56,677 nucleotides of DNA from Chloroflexota bacterium (GTDB lineage Bacteria > Chloroflexota > Anaerolineae > UBA1429), in contig DUUT01000193.1 in NCBI GenBank assembly GCA_012841405.1, forward strand, positions 1-56,677, given 5' to 3'. Of the stretch, positions 34,474 to 43,278 are shown one piece after another. Position 1 is the stretch's first letter, and every line of letters starts with the position of its first letter. The notes under the pieces are model-generated. The model saw only the letters and a list, made by a program, of their open reading frames with translations, made no database searches and was not told the origin of the DNA. Position numbers and translations under genes: made by a program.

Positions 34474-35664
34474 CTAAGCGCGGCCCAACATCCGCACGGC
34501 GAGCTCGGCATAGACCTTGGCGGCGGATTCCAGGTCGCGCACGCGCACCTGGTCGTCGACGGTGTGGGTGTAGCGTTCCTCGCCGGGGCCAAACCCGATG
34601 GTGGGGATACCGGCAACCCCCGCCGTGTAGACGCCATCGGTGGAGAACTCCCACTTGCCGACGTGCGGCACAAAGTCGAGGACGTCCTCCACCACCGCGG
34701 TCGTCGTCTGCAGCAGGGGGTCGCCCTCGGGCGTCACCCAGTAGGGATAGTACGCGCGCGCCTGTACCTCCAGCCCCGTATAGCTGATGTCGCAGTACTC
34801 CGAGACGTCGACGACGCCATCGACGCCCTCGCGGGTGAGGATACGCTTGATCTCGGCCAGCGCCTTGGCCTCCGTCTCACCAATGGTAAGGCGTCGATCG
34901 ACGAACAGGGTGCAGCGATCGGGCACCACGTTGCGGCTTCCGGCCACGCTACGAATATCGGTGACGGCGATACTGCCCTTGCCGAGGAACGCGTCGTGGT
35001 TGAGCTGCGGTGCGAGGAGCTCGAGCCCCACGATGAGACGCGCCGCCTCATAGATGGCGTTCACGCCGCGGTCCGGAGCGGCGGCATGGCATGACCGCCC
35101 GCGCACGTCGATGCGAAACTCGATCCGGCCGCGCTGCCCGCGCGAGATCTGCAGGTTGGTGGCTTCGCCCAGCACCACCCAGTCGGGGCGCACCCCCTCC
35201 GTCTCGATGACATGGCGCAGGGCCAACCCCTCACACGGCTCCTCTTGGACGACGGCAGCCACGTAAAAGTCCCCCTGCAGCCGGACGCCGCTCTCGCGGA
35301 GCGCCTTGCCGGCGTACACCATGGCAGCCAGGGCGCCCTTCATGTCCGAGGCGCCGCGCCCATAGAGCACCCCGCCCTCAATCTCACCGCCGAACGGGTC
35401 GCGCGACCACGCCTCGGCATCGCCCACGTCCACCGTATCCATGTGGGCGTCACAGAGCAGCTTTTTGCCGTGTCCCGGGCCGATGCGGCCGATGACGTTG
35501 CCCATGCGGTCGACGCGTACCTCGTCAAACCCCACCACACGCATCTCGTCGGCCACCAGCGCCGCGACCTCGCCCTCCTGCGTCGAGATACTCGGCGTCC
35601 GCACGAGGGACTGAGCAAAGGCGGTCAGCGCGGCGCTGTCTACGGTCTGGACGGTCACTGCCAT
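34474..35664 (-). CDS. M20-family metallohydrolase, YgeY type
   Basis: The 396-residue protein is an M20 amidohydrolase/peptidase. The zinc ligands are in 'LLCDAHMDTVDVGD', 'YGRGASDMKG', 'VVQEEPCEG' and the C-terminal 'GEERYTHTVDDQV'. Those spacings and 'LGEATNLQISRGQRGRIEF' match YgeY and related ArgE/DapE-like enzymes seen in purine or amino-acid catabolism gene sets. It removes an acyl or carbamoyl group from a small amide; the exact substrate is unknown. It lies 73 bases downstream of the glycosyltransferase operon on the same strand. Confidence 0.88.
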   Translation of the reverse strand: MAVTVQTVDSAALTAFAQSLVRTPSISTQEGEVAALVADEMRVVGFDEVRVDRMGNVIGRIGPGHGKKLLCDAHMDTVDVGDAEAWSRDPFGGEIEGGVLYGRGASDMKGALAAMVYAGKALRESGVRLQGDFYVAAVVQEEPCEGLALRHVIETEGVRPDWVVLGEATNLQISRGQRGRIEFRIDVRGRSCHAAAPDRGVNAIYEAARLIVGLELLAPQLNHDAFLGKGSIAVTDIRSVAGSRNVVPDRCTLFVDRRLTIGETEAKALAEIKRILTREGVDGVVDVSEYCDISYTGLEVQARAYYPYWVTPEGDPLLQTTTAVVEDVLDFVPHVGKWEFSTDGVYTAGVAGIPTIGFGPGEERYTHTVDDQVRVRDLESAAKVYAELAVRMLGRA

Positions 35665-35737
35665 GTCGTTTCCCTTCGGGTTGCGATAGAGATGGATTGC
35701 CGCTCGTCAGCGTCACCGGCGCACACGCGACGAGCGC

Positions 35738-37168
35738 TCAGTATGCCCCGGCCCCCAACAGGACGGAGGGTATCGTCTTGATCAGGATGCGTAGATCGAG
35801 GAACAGCGACCAGTTCTCGATATAGTAGACGTCGAGGAGCACGCCCTCATCAAAGGTGAGGTCACTGCGGCCACTCACCTGCCACAGCCCGGTGATACCG
35901 GGTGCAACCTCGAGGCGCCGCCGGTGCCACGGGGCGTACTCCTGCACCTCACTGCCCAGCGCCGGCCGCGGCCCGATGATGCTCATCTCGCCACAGAGAA
36001 CATTCCACAACTGGGGAAGCTCGTCGAGGCTCGTGCGTCGCAAGAAGCGTCCCACCCGTGTGCAGCGCGGATCCTCCCGTATCTTGAACAGCGGCCCAGT
36101 GGCCTCGTTCTGCTCCTTGAGGTCGACGATGCGCTCTTCGGCGTCCACGCACATGGAGCGAAACTTGAGGCACGTGAATACGGCCCCCCCCTTGCCCACG
36201 CGCTCTTGCCGAAAGATCACCGGCCCCGGTGAATCGAGCTGGATGGCGATGGCGATCACCAAGAACACGGGGGCGAGCACTACCAAGGCAACGCTCGCCA
36301 TCACCACATCGAGGGCCCGCTTGATGAGCACCTGCCAGTCGCGCAGCACCGGCTCGCGGATGCCCATGAGCGGAATGCCATCCAGATTGTCTACCTCAAC
36401 CTTGCTCAGCGTCATCTGGAACAGATCGGGGACGATACGCACCGGCATCGCGCGGCGCTCACAGGCGGCCATGACGCGCTGAATGCGCCCCGGCATCGTC
36501 CAGGGGAGGGTGACGATCACCTCGTCGATGGTGTTCGTCTCCAGCACCTCTTCGAGGTTGTCCAGCGTCCCCAATGCCGGAAAGCGCCCGATATCCGTCG
36601 TGGCCCGCGCTGGATCACTGTCTAGGAAACCGACGATCTGGTACCCGAACTCGGGCCGGGCGCAGACGGTGCGCATAATCGAGCGAGCCACCTCACCCGC
36701 GCCGATGATCAGCACGCGATCGACGCCGAGGCCGCGACGCCGTCGCCACCCGATCACAAAGCGTTCGATGGCTCGGCTGACCCCGAGGAGCAGCAGCGTC
36801 GCCACCCCGGCGTAGCCAAAGATCAGCCGCGAATAGTAGTTGGGCCACACGAGGAACACGATGACGATCATCGTGGCAATGCCGGTGACGGTGCCCCGAA
36901 AGACGATGGCAAACTCGTCAAAGAAGAGCCGCCCGCGTTCCTCGCGGTAGGCGCCCCCGAGCCAGTAGGCCGCCACGAGGATGCCGGTGAGCAGCGCCAC
37001 GCTGGGGACATAGACGCTGAACGGCACCCAATAGGCTGGCTCGACCTCGCGCACCCACTGCAGGTGGTAGCGCACCAGGTAGGCCAGGGCAAACGCCAGC
37101 ACGATGAAGACGGCATCGAGCAGCGGCTTGATGGCGAGCCAGGTGTTGTGTGGACGATTGCGCGTCAT
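35738..37168 (-). CDS. Polyprenyl-phosphate sugar-1-phosphate transferase (exopolysaccharide initiation)
   Basis: The 476-residue protein has about five N-terminal helices, a Rossmann CoA-binding-like domain ('RVLIIGAGEVARSIM') and a C-terminal bacterial sugar transferase domain ('ALDVVMASVALVVLAP', 'SPGPVIFRQERVGKGG', 'LRRTSLDELPQLWNVL'). This is the WcaJ/CpsE layout. It loads the first sugar phosphate on undecaprenyl phosphate at the inner membrane and so starts an exopolysaccharide or glycan. Its ATG overlaps the stop of the upstream glycosyltransferase gene by four bases. Confidence 0.93.
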   Translation of the reverse strand: MTRNRPHNTWLAIKPLLDAVFIVLAFALAYLVRYHLQWVREVEPAYWVPFSVYVPSVALLTGILVAAYWLGGAYREERGRLFFDEFAIVFRGTVTGIATMIVIVFLVWPNYYSRLIFGYAGVATLLLLGVSRAIERFVIGWRRRRGLGVDRVLIIGAGEVARSIMRTVCARPEFGYQIVGFLDSDPARATTDIGRFPALGTLDNLEEVLETNTIDEVIVTLPWTMPGRIQRVMAACERRAMPVRIVPDLFQMTLSKVEVDNLDGIPLMGIREPVLRDWQVLIKRALDVVMASVALVVLAPVFLVIAIAIQLDSPGPVIFRQERVGKGGAVFTCLKFRSMCVDAEERIVDLKEQNEATGPLFKIREDPRCTRVGRFLRRTSLDELPQLWNVLCGEMSIIGPRPALGSEVQEYAPWHRRRLEVAPGITGLWQVSGRSDLTFDEGVLLDVYYIENWSLFLDLRILIKTIPSVLLGAGAY

Positions 37169-38367
37169 CCGTCCTGCCCATCCATGAGTATGCGATGATA
37201 GAATGATGCGGTCTGTCGCGCCGTCTCACGCCACGAGAACGCGCGAGCGCGTGCGAGGCAAGCGGCACGCAGGACACGCTGTCGATCCCCATCGGTGAGT
37301 ACGTCGCGCATGGCGCGCGCCAACCCCTCGACGTCGTCCGGGTCGACGACAACCCCCGCCCCCCCCACCACCTCGGGGAGCGACGAGCGATCGGAGACGA
37401 TCACCGGCACGCCGCAGGCCATCGCCTCCAGCGGGGGGATGCCAAACCCCTCATAGATCGCCGGGTAGACGAATAGGTCGGCGGCATTGTACCACAGTGG
37501 CAACTCGTCCTGCGGCACGAACCCCGGGAGGAGCACCGCCTCCGGCCCCAACCGCAGGCGTGCCAGCGTTGCCTCGATGTCCGCGTACCCCCAGCCCCTG
37601 CCGCCAGCCAGGACGAGGCGGTGCGCGGTGCCCCAGCGCTCACGCAGGATGGCATAGGCCTCCAGGAGCGCCGGCAGGTTCTTACGGGGCTCGAGCGTGC
37701 CCACGAAGAGGATGAGGCGCTCCGGCAAGCCTCGTCGCCGGCGGAACGCCGCAACCGCAGCGCGGTCTTGGATAGGCCGCATGACGTCGTCGACGCCGTT
37801 GTGCACCACCGTGACGCGCTCTGGCGCCACCCCGAGGAGGCGCACCAAATCGTCGCGCGTGGCGCACGAGACGGCAATGATGCCGGCGGCGCGCTCCACC
37901 GAGAGGCGTGTCATCCGCTGAAGGTACGCCCGGCTGGCCCTCCGCAGCAACTCGGGGTACAGGTAAAAGCTCAAGTCGTGCACGGTCACCACCGTGAGGC
38001 AGGGTGAGACAACCGGCCCCACGTACACGGGCGCGTGGATCAGGTCGATCCCCTCGCGCCATAGCCGCCACGGTTGTGCGAGCTGTTCCCAGGCAATACG
38101 CGCCATGGGGTACCCGGTGCCCCACCGTGCCCGCTGGCACGCCCACCCCTCGAATGCCGCCGTGCCACGCCGCAGCAGGGCGACGTATTCCGCCCTGCCA
38201 TCGGCCTCTGGCAGGTATCGCAGCAGGCTGTGGATGTAGTGGCTGACCCCCGCACCGCGATAGGTCGCCGCGGTCGATAGGAGATGGGCGTTCAGGGCAA
38301 TGCGCGGACGCTCCAACCCGTCATTCCCAGCGGGCCATGCCACGTTGGTGCGCTTCATCTCGGTCAT
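37165..38367 (-). CDS. Family 4 glycosyltransferase (GT-B)
   Basis: The 400-residue GT-B enzyme has the N-terminal acceptor domain '[24 protein letters not shown]', the linker '[14 protein letters not shown]' and the nucleotide-sugar domain with '[10 protein letters not shown]' and '[21 protein letters not shown]', the GT4 E-x7-E motif. It is a retaining transferase, likely mannosyl- or glucosyl-type, in glycan assembly. ATG 38367 is close behind the stop of the preceding glycosyltransferase gene; ATG 38358 is an alternative. It is the middle gene of the three-gene operon. Confidence 0.9.
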   Translation of the reverse strand: MTEMKRTNVAWPAGNDGLERPRIALNAHLLSTAATYRGAGVSHYIHSLLRYLPEADGRAEYVALLRRGTAAFEGWACQRARWGTGYPMARIAWEQLAQPWRLWREGIDLIHAPVYVGPVVSPCLTVVTVHDLSFYLYPELLRRASRAYLQRMTRLSVERAAGIIAVSCATRDDLVRLLGVAPERVTVVHNGVDDVMRPIQDRAAVAAFRRRRGLPERLILFVGTLEPRKNLPALLEAYAILRERWGTAHRLVLAGGRGWGYADIEATLARLRLGPEAVLLPGFVPQDELPLWYNAADLFVYPAIYEGFGIPPLEAMACGVPVIVSDRSSLPEVVGGAGVVVDPDDVEGLARAMRDVLTDGDRQRVLRAACLARARAFSWRETARQTASFYHRILMDGQDG

Positions 38368-38374
38368 GGCGCCA

Positions 38375-39508
38375 TCACGCGCTCCCCGCCGCGGCTCCTT
38401 GCGGAGGCTCGGCGTACATCGCGCGGTACAGGGCAACCGTCTCTGCGGCGATACGTTGCTGGGCAAAGCAGTCGAGGACGCGCTTCCTACCAAGCGCCGC
38501 GAGATCGCGACGACGCGCCGGCTGGTCGCGGAGCGCTGCGAGGTGGGCACGGAGCGCGTTCGCATCGCCCTCGGGAAAGACGAGCCCGGCGTTACCGATG
38601 ACGCTGGGGATGGCACCCGAATCCGAGCCCACTACCGGCACCCCGCAAGCCATCGCCTCGACCAGCACGCGGCCGAACTGCTCCTTCCAGTTGCGGCGCG
38701 TGCGTGAGGGCAGCACCAGCACATCCATGGCGTGATAGCACGCGGGCATGTCGATGGCCGCCACCCCCTCGCAGAAGGTGACGCGCTCGGCAAAGCCCAA
38801 CCGGCCCAGGTCACGCTCCAGCCGCGGGCGCCAAGGCCCCCACCCACAGAAGAGCAGCCGCCAGTCTCCCTGCAATCCGGCGACGGCCTCCACCAACGTA
38901 TCGAGCCCCTTTTCGGACACCAGCCGCCCAGCGTAGCCGATGGTGAAGGGGCGGTCGCTGGGGGTGCCCGGAGCGGGCTGGTACACGTCCGCATCGACGC
39001 CGAACTGCGGGATGACGCGCAACGGGCCGTCATACCCCTTGCGCCGCAGCACCGCGGCCGCGGCCGCGGTGCCAGCGATGGCCGCATCGGCCGTGCGGTA
39101 GACCCAGCGCTCCAGGCGGCGGAACGGCTCGGGGTAGCGCCGATGGATGTTCTGCCAGGAGAAGAACAGCGATCGAACGCCGGCCCGCCGAGCAGCGCGC
39201 AGGGCGTGGTACGTCGCCACGTTGTAGGGCTCTTCGTCCATGTGGAGGAGATCGGGGCGGACGTCGGCCAATAGGGAGGAAGCCGTCGGAAAGTAGTGCA
39301 GGTGAAAGCTGCCGTTCCAAATCACGGGAGCGACGACGAGTTGGTAACCTGCAGTATAGACCTGCTCGAGCCGCACGACCCGTGAGCCCTCGCGCCAGAA
39401 CGCGGGGACTACCACCGTCAGCTCGATATCGGGGTGCGAGGCGATCGCCTCGAGTTTGGATTGGTAAGCCCCGACGAGACAGGCTCTGGAGATCATCATC
39501 ACGCGCAA
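38375..39508 (-). CDS. Family 4 glycosyltransferase (GT-B)
   Basis: The 377-residue GT-B enzyme has 'MISRACLVGAYQSKLEAIA', the mid-protein 'VIPQFGVDADVYQP', 'IGYAGRLVSEKGLDTLVEA' and the GT4 motif '[23 protein letters not shown]'. It is the first gene of the operon. The start is either TTG 39508 or ATG 39499, both behind a weak ribosome site; the protein differs by three residues. Promoter 39560-39587 reads into it. Confidence 0.9.
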   Translation of the reverse strand: MRVMMISRACLVGAYQSKLEAIASHPDIELTVVVPAFWREGSRVVRLEQVYTAGYQLVVAPVIWNGSFHLHYFPTASSLLADVRPDLLHMDEEPYNVATYHALRAARRAGVRSLFFSWQNIHRRYPEPFRRLERWVYRTADAAIAGTAAAAAVLRRKGYDGPLRVIPQFGVDADVYQPAPGTPSDRPFTIGYAGRLVSEKGLDTLVEAVAGLQGDWRLLFCGWGPWRPRLERDLGRLGFAERVTFCEGVAAIDMPACYHAMDVLVLPSRTRRNWKEQFGRVLVEAMACGVPVVGSDSGAIPSVIGNAGLVFPEGDANALRAHLAALRDQPARRRDLAALGRKRVLDCFAQQRIAAETVALYRAMYAEPPQGAAAGSA

Positions 39509-39559
39509 GGGCGGCCCCCACGTCGCTGTGTTGCATCCCCGCTAGGCCAACGTGCCCCT

Positions 39560-39587
39560 ATTCTAAGCGTCCAGGCGCAAAGTGCAA
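39560..39587 (-). promoter_or_regulatory. Promoter of the glycosyltransferase operon
   Basis: On the minus strand TTGCAC (39587-39582) and TAGAAT (39565-39560) are 16 bases apart, about 50 bases before the first glycosyltransferase start. Confidence 0.65.
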
Positions 39588-39609
39588 AGTGGGCCAATGC
39601 GAGGCACCA

Positions 39610-39638
39610 TTGACAGCTTGGGGGCGTAGGCCTATCAT
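39610..39638 (+). promoter_or_regulatory. Promoter of tRNA-Leu
   Basis: A perfect TTGACA (39610-39615) and TATCAT (39633-39638) are 17 bases apart; the tRNA begins 10 bases after the -10. Confidence 0.8.
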
Positions 39639-39648
39639 CGCCCCATGA

Positions 39649-39731
39649 GGGGCGGTGGCGGAAAGGCAGACGCTGCGGACTTAAAATCCGCTGGCCGTAA
39701 GGCCGTGAGGGTTCGACCCCCTCCCGCCCCA
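39649..39731 (+). tRNA. tRNA-Leu(UAA)
   Basis: The acceptor arm is GGGGCGG (39649-39655) with CCGCCCC (39724-39730) and A73. The anticodon stem GCGGA/TCCGC encloses CTTAAAA with anticodon UAA (39682-39684). The variable arm is long (TGGCCGTAAGGCCGT), as expected for leucine. The T arm is GAGGG-TTCGACC-CCCTC. CCA is not encoded, unlike the tRNA-Ser fragment. An accessory island starts just downstream. Confidence 0.97.
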
Positions 39732-39805
39732 TTGGAGGTATAGTGGAGCAGACGCGCTCCATGGTAACGGCAGTGGTGATGGGAGTCTACGTATAGCCAC
39801 AAAGG

Positions 39806-40776
39806 ATGTGTTCCACTTCTCTCCTGCCCGCGGGAGAGGGAGCCGGGGGTGAGGGCGATGTTTACCTTCCCCTCTACGAGGCCAAGATGATCTGGCAGTT
39901 CGACCATCGCTTCAGTTCCTACGAGGGAGTCGAGTCCCGTTCCAGCACCCACCTACCCGAGACGACCGAGGCCCAGCACGCCGACCCGTGCTACCAGGTT
40001 CTGCCGTGGTACTGGGTGGCGGAGGAGGAGGTGGAAGGGCAGCTTCAGGACTGGGATCGTGCATGGCTCCTGGGGTTCAGGAAAACCACAAACGCTACCA
40101 ACGAACGTACTGTCGTGGCGGTGGTCCAGCTAAGAGTGGCCGTTGGCGATAAAGAGCCACTCCTCTTCCTCAATCAGCCGAATGCAGCGGTTAGTGCCCT
40201 TCTGCTTTCGGGATGCCTCAACTCCTTAGCCTGCGACTACGTTGCGAGGCAGAAGCTCGGTGGCACGGACATCAGCCACTTTTGCATGAAGCAGTTCACA
40301 GTCCTAGCGCCCCGTGCCTTCGGCGAGCAGACACGGAAGCTCATCGTGCCCCGGGCTCTGGAACTCGCCTACACCGCATGGGACCTCAAGCCCTTCGCCG
40401 ACGACGTCATGGCCGAGGCGGACGAGGCGCTGTGCGACGCCATCCTCGCCCAGTTCGCGGACAATCGCCGCGCGACCGGCGGCCACGACTGGAGCACCGC
40501 CCCCTCATGGGTGGGCCGCTCCACCGGCTTTCCCCCTTCAAGTGGGACGCCGATCGCCGGGCGGTGCTGCGCGCCGAGCTGGATGCCTACTATGCCCGCC
40601 TCTACGGCCTGACGGAAGAGGAGTTGCGCTACATCCTCGACCCGCAAGACGTCTATGGAGAGGATTTCCCCGGGGAGACGTTCCGCGTGCTGAAGGAAAA
40701 AGAGATACGCGCCTACGGTGAGTACCGTACCAAGCGGCTGGTGCTCGAGGCATGGGAGAGGTTGGAGGAGTGGTGA
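39806..40776 (+). pseudogene. Remnant of a large DNA methylase (Eco57I/PglX-like), truncated and frameshifted
   Basis: The translation from about 39856 ('YLPLYEAKMIWQFDHRFSSYEG') through 'LNSLACDYVARQKLGGT' to 'FADNRRATGGHDW' reads as the C-terminal third of large restriction-modification N6-adenine methylases. It then loses frame at a run of five C (40532-40536). In the +1-base frame the usual ending continues ('FKWDADRRAVLRAELDAYY', 'GLTEEELRYILDPQDVYG', 'EDFPGETFRVLKEKEIRA') to the stop at 40776. One added C restores the frame. The methyltransferase core with its SAM and NPPY motifs is missing, so the gene cannot be active even if the frameshift is a sequencing error. Confidence 0.8.
39815..39856. 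repeat. REP-like palindromic repeat at the broken end of the methylase
   Basis: CTCTCC (39819-39824) and GGAGAG (39833-39838) form a hairpin, followed by GAGCCGGGGGTGAGGGC. Homology to a DNA methylase starts directly after it. Short repeats of this shape occur between genes in many bacterial genomes. Only one copy is seen here, so family membership is an inference. Confidence 0.4.
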
Positions 40777-40816
40777 GGTGTTGCGCCGGGAACAGCGTGA
40801 GGTGAGGAGGACGGCC

Positions 40817-41086
40817 ATGGCGCATGACATCGAGGTCGTGTGGGCGCGCATCGGGCGACATGAGGGGGAGACGTTTCACCAGAAACGCGGTCAGGCGTTC
40901 ACCTACGAGGTACTTGGCAGCTATCTCGTGCCCAGCACCACCGACTGGAATCTGGCGAAGGCCGAGTTCAGGAAGGCACTGGAGTATGTGCCGCTGAACG
41001 GCCCCGGGGAGATCAATCATCTGCAGGGGCCTTCATATCTCTATGGCATCCTGATGGACCGACGCATCAGCAACGGGGAGTGGTAA
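40817..41086 (+). CDS. Small conserved protein of unknown function in the restriction island
   Basis: The 89-residue protein begins 'MAHDIEVVWARIGRHEGETF' and has 'GQAFTYEVLGSYLVPSTT', 'FRKALEYVPLNGPGEI' and 'GPSYLYGILMDRRI'. The compact alpha/beta composition and high conservation of Gly/Pro positions suggest a real small domain. ATG 40817 has GAGGAGG six bases upstream. It sits between the methylase remnant and a PD-(D/E)XK nuclease, so a role in the same defence module is likely but unproven. Confidence 0.65.
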   Translation: MAHDIEVVWARIGRHEGETFHQKRGQAFTYEVLGSYLVPSTTDWNLAKAEFRKALEYVPLNGPGEINHLQGPSYLYGILMDRRISNGEW

Positions 41087-41128
41087 GCATCGAGTCGAGG
41101 GCATCGGCCTAACGGGGGAGAGAGCGAG

Positions 41129-42217
41129 ATGGCAGAACCGACTATGGAGGACGTCCTGGACCTCATCGGCGGTCGTCTGGATGACGCGGGCGACGCGAAG
41201 AAGCGGTTCCGGGCTTTCCTGCTCAAAGACAAGTGGAGCCCCGAGCATTTCGACGCCTGGCTGAAAGAGTGCGTGGCAAAGGGGAGCGCGTCGCAGCGCC
41301 AGTGGTACAGCGCCATGCAGGATACGGCGGTGGCCGTGGGGCAGCGCCTGGGCTTTGAGGTCGAGTTCGGGCGCTACGGCGGGAGCACCAACGAAATCGC
41401 CTTCGACGGCCTGTGGCGTAGCGCCACCGGCGGCACCATCCTGGTCGAGGTCAAGTCGTCAGGCTGGCCCGTGACCAGCGTAGGCCAGCTTGGTGACTGT
41501 GTGAAGCGGTACGCGGCCGAACACCCAGAGGGCGAGGTATACGGGCTCTATGTAGTGGGCGGCGTCGAGGTGCAGCACATCATCGACCAGATCAAGGGGG
41601 GCGAGTACCGCAACCTCCTGCGCCTCATCTCCTTCGAGGACTTGATCAAGCTGTGGCGACTGAAGGCGGACCTGGAAGAGATTGCCGGGCCCGAGGAGGC
41701 CGCGCGTCGCGTCGGCGGCATCATCCTGCCGCTGGAGAGCGTCAACATCGGCAACCTGGTGACGATCCTCCTAGAGATCGCCGAGCTAAAAACGGCGGCG
41801 GCCGTCGAGGAGGAAGTGGGAGAGGTGGGCCCGGAGCGCGGCCCAAGCGTGATGGGTGAGCCGTGGGAAAAGGACGAGCTCTACCGATTCCTCGCGGACA
41901 ATACCGGTTGGCAGAACGCTTTCCTCACGGTGCTCGCCCACCTTGGCGACGACCCCGTGACCGCCGACCGCGTGCGCCGCTTGATCAACCGGGTAGCGGA
42001 GCGCCACATGCCAGCCCTTGCTGGTAAGACCATGACCTCGGTAGCCGGGGCGCGCGCTGGGTTCAAGATGCGTCGCGGGAGCAAGGAGGATTTCGTCGGG
42101 GACGAGTGGACCACTGATGGCGAGAAGAGCCAGCAGGCCTACTGGCTCAAACCGCCGTACAAGGCCTGGATTCGCGAGTGGGTGGGGCAGCGCGGGTGGA
42201 GCATCCCAGAATCGTGA
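41129..42217 (+). CDS. PD-(D/E)XK nuclease-like protein, probable restriction endonuclease
   Basis: The 362-residue protein has a PD-(D/E)XK signature: E89 and D93 in 'TNEIAFDGLW', then E107-V-K109 in 'TILVEVKSS'. The strand-loop-strand spacing is normal. About 50 helical residues precede it. The C-terminal 110 residues ('ELYRFLADNTGWQNAFLTVL', 'RRLINRVAERHMPALAG') may be a DNA-recognition helical domain. It is a good candidate for the cutting subunit of a restriction system whose methylase upstream has decayed. How the host tolerates an intact nuclease is an open question. ATG 41129 has GGGGAG upstream. Confidence 0.72.
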   Translation: MAEPTMEDVLDLIGGRLDDAGDAKKRFRAFLLKDKWSPEHFDAWLKECVAKGSASQRQWYSAMQDTAVAVGQRLGFEVEFGRYGGSTNEIAFDGLWRSATGGTILVEVKSSGWPVTSVGQLGDCVKRYAAEHPEGEVYGLYVVGGVEVQHIIDQIKGGEYRNLLRLISFEDLIKLWRLKADLEEIAGPEEAARRVGGIILPLESVNIGNLVTILLEIAELKTAAAVEEEVGEVGPERGPSVMGEPWEKDELYRFLADNTGWQNAFLTVLAHLGDDPVTADRVRRLINRVAERHMPALAGKTMTSVAGARAGFKMRRGSKEDFVGDEWTTDGEKSQQAYWLKPPYKAWIREWVGQRGWSIPES

Positions 42218-42447
42218 TGGGGGGAGGCGCAGGGAAGGCACTACGGGCTACAGTTCTCTCGCCCATTGGCCCTACGCCAGGTTGACGGCTGGATTCAGAG
42301 GATGGCCCGCCCAAGACGGAGCGAGACTGGGCGGCGTATTCAAGCAGGTGTGGAGGCGGGTGTCAAGTGGCAGAGAGGCAACATCGCGCATATCAGAGAT
42401 AAACCGCTGCAAGCTGTCGAGCCCCGCAGGGTAGCGCAGGCATTCAC
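42218..42447. other. Intergenic region in the island, nothing recognised
   Basis: Between the nuclease gene and the promoter at 42448 no supported gene, hairpin or repeat is seen. The start contains GGGGGGAG-like runs only. Confidence 0.5.
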
Positions 42448-42476
42448 TTGACGATCGCATGGGGCACCGTTACACT
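42448..42476 (+). promoter_or_regulatory. Promoter of the orphan island gene
   Basis: TTGACG (42448-42453) and TACACT (42471-42476) are 17 bases apart, 90 bases upstream of the ATG at 42567. Confidence 0.65.
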
Positions 42477-42566
42477 CGCGTGCGAGGGTATAGACGGCAC
42501 AGCCGCTGGCAGCCGCCGACAAGGTCCGGAAGCCTGGTGAGCAGCACGCGTAGGGGGATCGCAGGG

Positions 42567-43163
42567 ATGACCGGTAAACCGAGTAACGTCGCCGCTGCAA
42601 TCGAGATCCTGCTACAAGAGCTTGCTTTAGAGATCGCGGACATCCGCGAGGCAGCCGCTGAGGACGTACGGCGTGGCGCCGACGAAGAGGCCAAGGCTGG
42701 CATGGATAAGGCCCGCTCGCTGGAGGAGCTGCTCGAGCAGTTTGGCAGTCTCGGGCGCCGTACCTGTGCTCTGCTCAAGGATTCAGCGCCTACCGAGCGC
42801 GTGCCGATCCCATCACGAGGCCGACGTAGCCCCTCGGTGACATTTCAGGGGCAGGTCTACCCAGCCCGTACAGCTACCGCAGCGATGCTCCAGGCCATGC
42901 GCCTTCTTGCGCAGTACTACCCCGGTTTTCTGGACCGGTTCGCGATGGAGAAGCACGGCAAGAAGCGCCGCTACGTGGCCACTGACCGTTTCGCACTCTA
43001 CCCCGGTCGGCCTGATCTGGCCGAGACGGCGTCGGTCCAGATTGTCCCCGGGTGGTGGCTGAGCACGAACCACGACCGTGGTACGATGAAGAAGATTGTA
43101 CGCATGGCGTGCCAGTCAGCCGGAGTCGCGTTTGGCCGCGATCTCATCATCGATCTGGGCTAG
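42567..43163 (+). CDS. Protein of unknown function
   Basis: The 198-residue protein has a helical, acidic first half ('AIEILLQELALEIADIREAAAEDV'), a basic linker with 'PSRGRRSPSV', and a C-terminal half ('FQGQVYPARTATAAMLQAM', 'GWWLSTNHDRGTMKKIVRMA', 'AGVAFGRDLIIDLG') that looks like a compact, perhaps DNA-binding, domain. It is not assigned to a family. It has its own promoter and is followed by a perfect 38-base palindrome, so it is probably a single cargo gene of the island. Confidence 0.6.
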   Translation: MTGKPSNVAAAIEILLQELALEIADIREAAAEDVRRGADEEAKAGMDKARSLEELLEQFGSLGRRTCALLKDSAPTERVPIPSRGRRSPSVTFQGQVYPARTATAAMLQAMRLLAQYYPGFLDRFAMEKHGKKRRYVATDRFALYPGRPDLAETASVQIVPGWWLSTNHDRGTMKKIVRMACQSAGVAFGRDLIIDLG

Positions 43164-43225
43164 TTAGCGCGTACCTAGCGCCACCGAGCGCGTCTTTCAG
43201 CCCCCTCCCCCCCCGCTCACAACAA

Positions 43226-43263
43226 CACCGCCCCCAGACCACTGCAGTGGTCTGGGGGCGGTG
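43226..43263. terminator. Perfect 38-base palindrome, probable bidirectional terminator
   Basis: The arms CACCGCCCCCAGACCACTG and CAGTGGTCTGGGGGCGGTG are fully complementary with no loop bases. It lies between the convergent island gene and the DHOD-like gene. No T run follows, so factor-assisted termination or a protein-binding role are both possible. Confidence 0.6.
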
Positions 43264-43278
43264 CACTATCCTCTACCC

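Noticed and set aside
32999..34654. A 551-codon minus-strand frame over argJ
   Set aside because: argJ is complete and conserved on the other strand; the frame has no domain.
40525..40540. A programmed frameshift keeping the methylase active
   Set aside because: A run of five C could slip, but the missing N-terminal two thirds make the product inactive in any case; decay or a sequencing error is simpler.
43185..43215. Right-hand attachment site matching the tRNA-Leu 3' end (CCCCCTCCC-like run)
   Set aside because: The resemblance is limited to a low-complexity C run without the T-arm sequence; no integrase is in the island.
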